Below are positions 1 through 6,169 of a DNA stretch of 9,176 nucleotides, piece by piece. Made by a program: the position numbers and the translations under genes. The DNA comes from an uncultured bacterium (lineage in GTDB: Bacteria > Planctomycetota > Phycisphaerae > Phycisphaerales > SM1A02), in assembly GCA_903867275.1 (NCBI GenBank), contig CAIPQY010000553.1, forward strand, positions 1-9,176, in the 5' to 3' direction. The stretch's first letter is position 1. Each line of letters begins with the position of its first letter. The notes under the pieces are model-generated. The model was not told where the DNA came from. It made no database searches and saw only the letters and a list, made by a program, of their open reading frames with translations.

Positions 1-1886
1 CCGATGGCCATGGTGACGCCGAAGCCCTTCACTTCGGTGCCCGCGAACAGCACCAGCACGGTGCAGATGATCAGGTTGGCGATGTTGCCGTCGAAGATGG
101 CGGCGAAGGCGCGCTGGAAGCCCAGTCGGATGGCGTTGCGCAGCGGCTCCTTGTTGTTCACCAGTTCTTCGCGGATACGCTCGTAGATGAGCACGTTGGC
201 GTCAACGGCGATGGCCATGCTGAGCGCCACGCCGGCGAGACCGGGCAGCGTGAAGGTGGCGTCCATGAACGCCATCACGCCGAAGATCACGAGCGCGTTG
301 ACGATCAGCGAAAGATCGGCGATGGCGCCGGCCACCAGGTAGTACAGGATCTTCACGATCGCCAGCACGATCACCGACAGACCGACGGCCGTGAGGCCCT
401 TCTGCAGGTTGTCCGAGCCGAGCGACGGGCCGAGCACGCTGACCGACACGGGCTCGGGGCTCAACTGGCCTTCGAGCGCGCCTGCGCTGAGCACGCGGAT
501 CAGGTAGCGGATTTCCTCTTCGCCGAAGCTGCCGGTGATCTGGCCGCTGCCGCCGATGCGGCTCTGCAGCGTGGGCGCGGTGTACACCTGGCCGTCGAGC
601 ACGATGGCCATCGGCTTCTGCACGTTGGGGCCGGTGAGGCGGCTCATCTCCTGGCCACCCGACTGGTCAAGCTTGAAGCTGACGCTGGTGCGGCCGAGTT
701 CGTCCACGCCGCGCGAGGCACGCTCGATGGACCAGGGCTTGCCACCCGAGTGCGTCAGGCTGCGATCGGGCGTGGTGTACAGAAGCATGTACACGCGGCC
801 GTCGTAGGAGCCGCCGACCAGGTCGCGACCCGCCAGGAATGCGGCGGGATCCTGCTCGAGTGCGGCGCGCTGCGCGGGCGAATCGGCCCACTGCTTCACG
901 TCGTTGATCGGGAACCACGCGGCGTTCGGGCTCTGCCCGGTCACGGGACCGCGGGCCTTCAGTTCCTCGCGCATCTGCTGCGGGTTCACGCCTTCAGGCG
1001 CGCGCTCGCTGACGGCGATGCGGAACTCCAGCACGCCGGCGCCGCGGAACAGGCGCTTCAGATCCTCGGGGTCATCGAGACTGGTGCGCATGCGCTCGTA
1101 GTCGGCCCATGCGGCCACCACGCGATCGATCTCGGGACCGGCGATGGGGTTCTCGGTGCGCAGCGTGGTGATGGCCTTCTCGCGGATGCTCGGTCCGGTC
1201 TCGTTCTGGCCGTCGGCACCCTTCTTGGGCGCGCCGGTGGCCGGATCACGCACCAGCTGCGGCGCCTTGTCCAGGTTCAGGATGCCCGTCACGCGCGCCT
1301 CGCTCAGGCCGCGACCGGCGATGCCATCACGGCTGCGATCAAGCTCGATCTCGGCGCGCGCCATCGCGTCCTCGGTGGCCGGTGACGCCGACGAAGCAAG
1401 ATCGGCCTTGGCCTTCTGGAAGGCGTCGAAACTTGCCTGCAGCTTCGCGATGCGATCGCGGAATGCCGGATCGGTGCCGCCGAACTGCTCGACGGCCTTT
1501 CCTGCCGCAAGGGCCTGATCCAGGTCGCCTGCATCGATGCGGGTGCGCTTCACCAGCGCGCCCAGCGCTTCACGGAACGCGGCCTGCTTCGCCTGCACTT
1601 CGGGGCTGGGCAGCGGCATCACCACCTCGATGCGGTCACGGCCCTGCGGCGCGAAGCTGATGTCGAGCACGCCCGTGGGGTTCACGCGCTGCTTCAGCAC
1701 CTCGATCACCTGCTTCAGCACCTGGTCGCTCTTGGCGTCGGGGGGCAGCTTGACCGCGTAGATCAGGCTGACGCCACCGCGCAGGTCCTTGCCGAGTCGG
1801 AGCGTGTCCTTGGGGGGCCACACCATCCACAGCATGAGGAGTGACACGGCGAGGACGGAGGCAAGGTGGAGGCCGATGCGCTTCAT
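1..1886 (-). CDS. secD: Protein translocase subunit SecD, C-terminus cut by window edge
   Basis: SecD is an inner-membrane subunit of the Sec translocon accessory complex SecDF-YajC. It uses the proton gradient to help pull exported proteins out on the periplasmic side. 628 residues are visible. Seen: an N-terminal membrane segment at about residues 5-23; the first conserved motif GKDLRGG at 32-38; a head region with LEFRI near 286; GPSLGSDN at 486-493; then membrane segments containing TLPGLAGVAL and AVDANVLIYERIREEL, with the key Asp at 562, and GFGVTMAI at the edge. The start at 1886 is chosen because AGGA (1895-1898, minus strand) lies 8 nt upstream and the membrane segment follows directly. 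The gene lies 37 bp downstream of yajC. Unusual: roughly 165-180 extra residues, rich in Ala, Lys and Asp, sit between about residues 92 and 270, where typical SecD proteins pass quickly from the RIxVxxPG-like motif to LEFR. The missing end may close SecD or continue into a SecDF fusion; the window cannot tell. Confidence 0.96.
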   Translation of the reverse strand, partial: MKRIGLHLASVLAVSLLMLWMVWPPKDTLRLGKDLRGGVSLIYAVKLPPDAKSDQVLKQVIEVLKQRVNPTGVLDISFAPQGRDRIEVVMPLPSPEVQAKQAAFREALGALVKRTRIDAGDLDQALAAGKAVEQFGGTDPAFRDRIAKLQASFDAFQKAKADLASSASPATEDAMARAEIELDRSRDGIAGRGLSEARVTGILNLDKAPQLVRDPATGAPKKGADGQNETGPSIREKAITTLRTENPIAGPEIDRVVAAWADYERMRTSLDDPEDLKRLFRGAGVLEFRIAVSERAPEGVNPQQMREELKARGPVTGQSPNAAWFPINDVKQWADSPAQRAALEQDPAAFLAGRDLVGGSYDGRVYMLLYTTPDRSLTHSGGKPWSIERASRGVDELGRTSVSFKLDQSGGQEMSRLTGPNVQKPMAIVLDGQVYTAPTLQSRIGGSGQITGSFGEEEIRYLIRVLSAGALEGQLSPEPVSVSVLGPSLGSDNLQKGLTAVGLSVIVLAIVKILYYLVAGAIADLSLIVNALVIFGVMAFMDATFTLPGLAGVALSMAIAVDANVLIYERIREELVNNKEPLRNAIRLGFQRAFAAIFDGNIANLIICTVLVLFAGTEVKGFGVTMAI

Positions 1887-1894
1887 GAAGGTGT

Positions 1895-1898
1895 TCCT
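1895..1898 (-). promoter_or_regulatory. Ribosome binding site of secD
   Basis: AGGA on the minus strand, 8 nt upstream of the ATG at 1886, in the 37-bp gap after the yajC stop codon. It fixes the secD start. Confidence 0.6.
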
Positions 1899-1923
1899 GT
1901 GCGGAAGTGGTCGAGTGTGCGGT

Positions 1924-2340
1924 TCAGTCGTTGTCGGCGGCGGCGGCGTCGGCCGGCGCGCTCTTCAGGATCGTGGCGATCGCGTCGCGCGTGAAGGTCA
2001 GGCGCACATCGCGACCCTCCTCCACCTTCAGCACCACCACATCGGGCTTCACCTCGGCCACGAAGCCGATCATGCCGCTGGTGGTCATCACGCGATCATG
2101 CTTCTTCAGTTCGGCGAGCAGCTTCGCCTTCTGCTTCTTCTGCTTGCGCGCGCTGAAGGTGCTGAGCAGGATCATGCCCACGAGCACCGGGATGAGCACC
2201 CAGAACATGTCGGCACCCGGAGGCGCAGAGGCCGGCTGCGTGGCGGTGCCAGGCGCGGCGGTGCCGTTGGTGACGGGTGCGGGTGCCGGCGTTGCGGGCT
2301 TGCCGGCGAGCGAAGGTCCATCCTGTGGTGCCAAGGTCAT
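1924..2340 (-). CDS. yajC: Preprotein translocase accessory subunit YajC
   Basis: YajC is a small single-span inner-membrane protein that associates with SecDF. The 138 residues show one hydrophobic segment at about 45-61, then a basic stretch (RKQKKQKAK, 65-73) and the cytoplasmic YajC domain with the typical pattern LKKHDRVMTTSGMIGFV (78-94), followed by beta-strand-like sequence ending near residue 125. This matches the family order: membrane span, charged linker, then a domain with a V.T..G..G.V pattern. Unusual: about 44 residues rich in Pro, Ala and Thr precede the membrane span, whereas most YajC proteins start almost directly with it. The start at 2340 is supported by GGAG 7 nt upstream and by an ATGA overlap with the tgt stop codon, which suggests translational coupling. 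secD follows after 37 bp. Confidence 0.93.
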   Translation of the reverse strand: MTLAPQDGPSLAGKPATPAPAPVTNGTAAPGTATQPASAPPGADMFWVLIPVLVGMILLSTFSARKQKKQKAKLLAELKKHDRVMTTSGMIGFVAEVKPDVVVLKVEEGRDVRLTFTRDAIATILKSAPADAAAADND

Positions 2341-3485
2341 TCGGGGTCTCCAGTGGTCTGTTCACGGGCTGCCGAGAGGCATGGCCAGTCCGTTTCGAGC
2401 GCAGACCATGCATTGCAACCGATTGCCCGCCGAATGGCAAGCATGAGCCTCTGGTACAGGCGCACGTTGTGCAGGCTCACCAGGGTCGGACCCAGCATTT
2501 CTCCCGCGGAAAACAGGTGCCGGAGGTAGGCCCGGCTGAATCCGCCGGCGCAGGTCTGGCAGTCACAATCGGCCTCGATCGGGGTCTGGTCGTCGGCAAA
2601 GCGGGCGTTCCGGAGCCGCAGCGCACCGGTACGGGTGAAGGCCAGCGCGTTGCGTCCATTTCGGGTCGGCAGCACGCAGTCGAACATGTCCACGCCTGCG
2701 GCGACGGCGATGGCGATGTCGCGCGGATAGCCGACACCCATCAGGTAGCGAGGCTTTGCGTCGGGCAGCAGCGGCGCGGTGAAGCGAACGGTGTCCGCGA
2801 TGCGTTCCGGACTCTCGCCCACCGCCACGCCGCCGATGGCGTAGCCGGGCAGCTCGATCTCGCAGGTGCGCGCGGCGCTCTCCTTGCGCAGTTCGAGATG
2901 CGTGCCACCCTGCACGATGCCGAACAGCGCCTGCGCTTCGGGTCGCGCGTGCGCCGCCTTGCAGCGGTGCAACCACGCCACGCTGCGATGCATCGCCTCG
3001 CGCACGCGCTCCATCGGCACTTCGGCCGCGGCGGGCGGGCAATCGTCGAAGGCCATGATGATGTCCGCGCCGATCAGGTTCTGCGCGCGGATGCTCACCT
3101 CGGGCGTCATGCGAACCTTCGCGCCATCGACGAACGAGGAGAACGTGACGCCATCGTCATCGAGCGTGCGGATGTCGGCCATGGAGAAGGCCTGGAAGCC
3201 ACCCGAGTCGGTCAGGATGGGTCCGTTCCATCGCATGAAGGCATGGCTCGAACCGAACTTCGCGATGCGCTCGGCACCGGGCCGCAGCATGCAGTGCAGC
3301 GTGTTGTTCAGGATGATCTGGCTGCCGGTGGAACGCACCTGCTCGGGCGTGAGCCCCTTCATGGCCGCAGCCGTGGCCACCGGCATGAAGGCCGGCGTGT
3401 CGAAGACGCCGTGCGGCGTGTGCACGCGCCCCAGCCGCGCGCCGTTCTCGCTTGAACGCTGCAGGATTTCAAGTCGGACGGCCAT
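2337..3485 (-). CDS. tgt: tRNA-guanine transglycosylase (queuine tRNA-ribosyltransferase)
   Basis: Tgt exchanges guanine at the wobble position (34) of GUN-anticodon tRNAs for preQ1, a step in queuosine synthesis, in the cytoplasm. The 382-residue length fits the bacterial family. Visible signatures: LTDSGGFQ at 91-98 with the substrate-binding Asp93; MAFDDC at 144-149 with Asp147 (family consensus MAFDEC); GIVQGG at 189-194; GGVAVGE at 218-224; the nucleophile region MFDCVLPTRNGR with Asp269; and the zinc site Cys307, Cys309, Cys312 and His339. The catalytic set is complete, so an active enzyme is expected. The start at 3485 is chosen because MAVRLEIL matches where the family begins and it lies just 2 bp after the rhomboid stop; the frame is open much further upstream only because of the high GC. 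The stop overlaps the yajC start as ATGA. The tgt-yajC-secD order is a widely conserved bacterial block. Confidence 0.97.
   Translation of the reverse strand: MAVRLEILQRSSENGARLGRVHTPHGVFDTPAFMPVATAAAMKGLTPEQVRSTGSQIILNNTLHCMLRPGAERIAKFGSSHAFMRWNGPILTDSGGFQAFSMADIRTLDDDGVTFSSFVDGAKVRMTPEVSIRAQNLIGADIIMAFDDCPPAAAEVPMERVREAMHRSVAWLHRCKAAHARPEAQALFGIVQGGTHLELRKESAARTCEIELPGYAIGGVAVGESPERIADTVRFTAPLLPDAKPRYLMGVGYPRDIAIAVAAGVDMFDCVLPTRNGRNALAFTRTGALRLRNARFADDQTPIEADCDCQTCAGGFSRAYLRHLFSAGEMLGPTLVSLHNVRLYQRLMLAIRRAIGCNAWSALETDWPCLSAAREQTTGDPE
2348..2351 (-). promoter_or_regulatory. Ribosome binding site of yajC, inside the tgt coding end
   Basis: GGAG on the minus strand, 7 nt upstream of the yajC ATG at 2340 and within the last codons of tgt. 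It supports the long N-terminal form of YajC over a start nearer the membrane span. Confidence 0.6.
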
Positions 3486-3487
3486 GC

Positions 3488-4609
3488 CTAGCGTCGACTC
3501 GCCTCGCGAAGCGTCTGGCGCTCGGCATCGGTGAGGCTGTGCAGCCCCTGCTGCTGGATCTTGTCCAGGATGCGGTCGATCTCGGCAACCGCCACCACAC
3601 CCGAGACGCGACCGCGACGAATGCGTCGCGAGCGACTGGTGGGATCCACGCGACCCATCCAGTCGAAGAGCGCATGCAGCACATCCGGGCGACGGATCAG
3701 CACGAAGCCCGCGATGGCGCCACCGAGATGGGCCGCCTCGCCACCCGCATTGTCGAGCCCGAAGAAGATGCTGAGCAGCGCCACGCCCACGAGCGCGTAG
3801 GCAAGCGTGCGCAACTGCATCGGCAGCACGAAGAACACCAGCACTTCGGCGCGCGGCGCCAGGAACGCCGAAGCCATGATCACGCCGAACACGCCAGCGC
3901 TTGCGCCGACCAGCGGCGTGGTGGCTGCATTCGGCAGCACGAACGGCAGGTGCATGCCCTGCGGCGCATGGGTGCCCAGATAGTTCAGCAGCAGATACAT
4001 CGCCGCGCCGCAACTTCCGCAGAGCAGGTAGAAGGCCCCGTATCGCTTGCCGCCGAGGTAGCGCTCCACCACCGGTCCGAAGAACCACAGGCCCATCATG
4101 TTGTAGATGAGGTGCGCGAGATTGGCGTGCAGGAACTGGAATCCGATGAAGCGCCACACCTGCGGAAATCCGGGGCCGGAGCCGCTGTCGCCGAGCAGCG
4201 CCGTGCTGGTGCTGAAGTGCAGCCACGCGTTCAGCGGCGTGCTGCGCAGGGAGAAGGCCAGGCCCACGAGATTGCCGCCCTGCTCGAGCGGCTGCACCCA
4301 GACATCCTTGCTCACCAGATGCACGCGCTGCGCCGCCGCGATCACGCCGGGCCCCCATTGCTGCGCGGCCTGCGAGAGCGGGATGGCGTTGCCGGCGGGT
4401 TTGGCGGCGGCGAACTCCGGTGGCAACACCGCGCCTTCGAGGGTGGTTCGATCGATCACGATGTTCGAACCGCGCCGGCCACCGAGAAAGCCATCGATCA
4501 CGAACACCGCCACGCACAGCGCGATGATCACGCCGTTCACGCTCCACCCCTGCATCATGGGACGTGCGCGGGTCTGCGTGCGGTTCCAGTCTCGATCGGC
4601 AAAGCCCAT
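3488..4609 (-). CDS. Rhomboid family intramembrane serine protease
   Basis: Rhomboids are polytopic membrane serine proteases that cleave substrates within or next to the bilayer. In this 373-residue protein the catalytic parts are clear: H161xxxxH166xxxN170 in the second core helix (equivalent to His150 and Asn154 of GlpG), the serine motif GASAGVFG with Ser237, and AAHLGGAIAG with His294. The Ser-His dyad is therefore intact. The serine motif has Ala rather than the usual Gly directly after Ser. A first membrane segment lies at about 23-40, and about 110 residues separate it from the second core helix, a long extracytoplasmic L1-type loop. After the last helix there is a basic linker (324-335) and a C-terminal tail (342-373) with AEIDRILDKI, GLHSLT and a final AER-type stretch. 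I believe this resembles DUF6576, often found at rhomboid C-termini, but that family name is from memory. The same tail ends the upstream gene. Spacing is 9 bp from that gene and 2 bp to tgt. Confidence 0.93.
   Translation of the reverse strand: MGFADRDWNRTQTRARPMMQGWSVNGVIIALCVAVFVIDGFLGGRRGSNIVIDRTTLEGAVLPPEFAAAKPAGNAIPLSQAAQQWGPGVIAAAQRVHLVSKDVWVQPLEQGGNLVGLAFSLRSTPLNAWLHFSTSTALLGDSGSGPGFPQVWRFIGFQFLHANLAHLIYNMMGLWFFGPVVERYLGGKRYGAFYLLCGSCGAAMYLLLNYLGTHAPQGMHLPFVLPNAATTPLVGASAGVFGVIMASAFLAPRAEVLVFFVLPMQLRTLAYALVGVALLSIFFGLDNAGGEAAHLGGAIAGFVLIRRPDVLHALFDWMGRVDPTSRSRRIRRGRVSGVVAVAEIDRILDKIQQQGLHSLTDAERQTLREASRR
3557..3586 (-). repeat. 30-nt direct repeat, copy A (rhomboid tail)
   Basis: This encodes the AEIDRILDKI segment of the rhomboid C-terminus. 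It matches 4715-4744 at 29 of 30 positions, differing only at 3563 versus 4721, with 23 nt in a row identical (3564-3586). Shared codon preference explains part of the identity. A duplicated tail is also possible. Confidence 0.85.
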
Positions 4610-4618
4610 CGTGCGAGC

Positions 4619-5632
4619 CTAGCGGATACCGCCGCCCCCATCTCGCCGCCGTCGTGTGGCAGCCTTCAGCCGCCATCGCTCGCGCATCGAAAGGCTCTTC
4701 ATGCCGTCGCGATTGATCTTCTCCAGGATGCGGTCGATCTCGGCCTGATCGTCGGAGGGTGCGCGACGCTGCGGCGCGATCCGTTCCGGCCGTTCCTGCA
4801 TCAGCGCATCGGTCGCCTCCACGCGAACCACGGTCTCGCGGCTGGCGATCCACACCAGCAACGCCAGGGCCGACATCGTCCAGCCGTCGAAGGCGAGTCC
4901 CGCCACGAGCAGGGCCACCGCGCACACCACGCCTGCGCGCGCCACAAGATGCGCCGCCGCGCTCCAGCCGCGGCGCTCGGCCAGCGACGCAAGAAGCAAC
5001 TGCCCGCCCGGGAGCGGAAATGCAGGCAGCGCGCCGAGCGCCAGCGTCACCATCAGGCTCCACTGCAGCAGCCACAGACACTCGATGCCGGCACCCGCAC
5101 CCGCGAGCGAGAGCTCGCGATACCCCTCCAGACTCCAGGGCAGCGGCACGGCGCCGTTGAGCACGCGCCCTGTCTGGTGGTAGAGCACCGCTCCCACCAC
5201 CGCAGCCAGAAGCGCCTGCGCCAACCAGCCACTGGCCGCACACCACGCCGAGCCGCCCTCGCGATCGCCTGCATCGGCGGCACAGAGCCCACCAAGCGGC
5301 CAGAGCAGCCATTCGTCCAGATCACCGCCCACGCGTCGATAGCACAGCGTGCGCGCCAGCTCATGCAGCAACGAGAGCGCGAAGAATGAAGCCAGCATCA
5401 TCGCCGTTGGCGGCAGCGCCAGCGTGCGGCCCCCCGCCGACACGCTCGATCGCAGCAACTCCACCGCGATCAGCAGAAGAAAGAGCGCATGCACCCGCAC
5501 GGAGACGCTGCCAAGACGGCACAGCGGCAACGACCAGGTCATGGGCGACTCCAGGCGCGCGCGTTCGCTGCGGAAATCGCCAGCCACGCCACCGGCTGAA
5601 GCGGGCTCCGGTTCGTCGTTCCACGCGCTCAT
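4619..5632 (-). CDS. Degenerate site-2-protease-like (M50 family) membrane protein, probable pseudoprotease
   Basis: The 337-residue polytopic protein resembles the S2P/M50 fold. It has an opening like CRLGSVSVRVHALFLLL (38-54), an HE-motif helix SLLHELART (87-95) followed by DEWLLWPLGGL (106-116, like the family's LFPLGG), and a distal LPAFPLPGG at 202-210. Active members use HExxH plus Asp in a PLDGG-type motif to bind zinc. Here the second His is Arg94 (HELAR) and the Asp is Pro208 (LPGG), so two of three zinc ligands are missing and proteolysis is unlikely. The reading frame is otherwise intact. The C-terminal tail (297-329: AEIDRILEKI, GMKSLS, ER) matches the tail of the neighbouring rhomboid. 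I choose the start at 5632 over the Met at 5650 because its ATG overlaps the NUDIX stop as ATGA. Function is unknown. A scaffold or regulator paired with the rhomboid is inference. Confidence 0.82.
   Translation of the reverse strand: MSAWNDEPEPASAGGVAGDFRSERARLESPMTWSLPLCRLGSVSVRVHALFLLLIAVELLRSSVSAGGRTLALPPTAMMLASFFALSLLHELARTLCYRRVGGDLDEWLLWPLGGLCAADAGDREGGSAWCAASGWLAQALLAAVVGAVLYHQTGRVLNGAVPLPWSLEGYRELSLAGAGAGIECLWLLQWSLMVTLALGALPAFPLPGGQLLLASLAERRGWSAAAHLVARAGVVCAVALLVAGLAFDGWTMSALALLVWIASRETVVRVEATDALMQERPERIAPQRRAPSDDQAEIDRILEKINRDGMKSLSMRERWRLKAATRRRRDGGGGIR
4715..4744 (-). repeat. 30-nt direct repeat, copy B (S2P-like protein tail)
   Basis: This encodes AEIDRILEKI near the C-terminus of the S2P-like protein and is the partner of 3557-3586. 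The single mismatch changes Asp to Glu. Outside this core the two tails are similar in protein (18 of 32 residues identical) but diverge more in DNA. Confidence 0.85.
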
Positions 5633-6141
5633 GCCTGCGCGCCTTGCCACAGATGGAATGCCGCGATCGTCTTGCCATCCTGGATGCGGCCGTCACGGAT
5701 CCATGCAGCCACGGTGTCGGGCGTCTCCAGCAGCACCTCGATGCGCTCACCCGGCTGCAGATCACGCGGCACGGCCGTGAGTCCACGCGCCTCGAAGACA
5801 TGCATCCACTCATCCGCGAAGCCGGGGCTGGTCAGGAAGGTGCCGATCGCGCGGACATGCTCCGCGCGATAGCCGGTCTCCTCGATCAATTCGCGACCGG
5901 CCGCCGATGCCGGGGCCTCGCCAGACTCCAGCTTGCCGGCGCAGAACTCCACCAGCCAGCGCTGCACGCTCACCCGGAAATTGCGGATCAGCACCAGCCG
6001 GCCATCGTCCAGGCACGGCACCACCGTGATTGCGCCCGGATGCCGAACGATGTTGCGCGTGTGCTCGTGTCCGGCGTCGTCGCGCCAGGTCACGCGGTCC
6101 ACGCCGAACACGTCGCCCTGCAGGATTCGGGTGGTTTGCAT
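5629..6141 (-). CDS. NUDIX hydrolase, ADP-ribose pyrophosphatase type
   Basis: NUDIX enzymes hydrolyse nucleoside diphosphates linked to another group. The 170 residues contain a complete Nudix box GX5EX7REUXEEXGU: Gly69, Glu75, then RELIEETGY at 83-91, with the metal-binding glutamates present. TSPGFADE (104-111) after the box and RNFRVSVQRWLVEFCAGKL before it resemble the ADP-ribose pyrophosphatase (NudF-like) subfamily, so ADP-ribose or a related sugar nucleotide is the likely substrate. The exact substrate cannot be read from sequence alone. The start at 6141 is chosen because GAGG (6148-6151, minus strand) lies 6 nt upstream; longer in-frame starts would run into the divergent mlaF. The stop overlaps the start of the S2P-like gene as ATGA. 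This is the first gene of the six-gene minus-strand unit, and its start is only 28 bp from that of mlaF. Confidence 0.93.
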   Translation of the reverse strand: MQTTRILQGDVFGVDRVTWRDDAGHEHTRNIVRHPGAITVVPCLDDGRLVLIRNFRVSVQRWLVEFCAGKLESGEAPASAAGRELIEETGYRAEHVRAIGTFLTSPGFADEWMHVFEARGLTAVPRDLQPGERIEVLLETPDTVAAWIRDGRIQDGKTIAAFHLWQGAQA

Positions 6142-6147
6142 GAATCG

Positions 6148-6151
6148 CCTC
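6148..6151 (-). promoter_or_regulatory. Ribosome binding site of the NUDIX gene
   Basis: GAGG on the minus strand, 6 nt upstream of the ATG at 6141, inside the 28-bp gap between divergent genes. It decides between this start and longer in-frame alternatives. Confidence 0.6.
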
Positions 6152-6169
6152 GGCGGGGATGATACGGGG

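Noticed and set aside
2337..5312. Extension of the tgt frame to 991 codons
   Set aside because: Only the last 382 codons look like Tgt. The upstream part overlaps rhomboid and the S2P-like gene out of frame and has shadow-like composition.
3452..5389. 645-codon open frame on the plus strand opposite rhomboid and the S2P-like gene
   Set aside because: His/Arg/Ala-rich translation with no recognisable domain. It is antisense to two well-supported genes, a typical product of high GC at third codon positions.
5633..5650. Upstream Met giving a six-residue longer S2P-like protein
   Set aside because: The ATG at 5632 overlaps the NUDIX stop as ATGA, the same arrangement as tgt/yajC, and is the more likely start.
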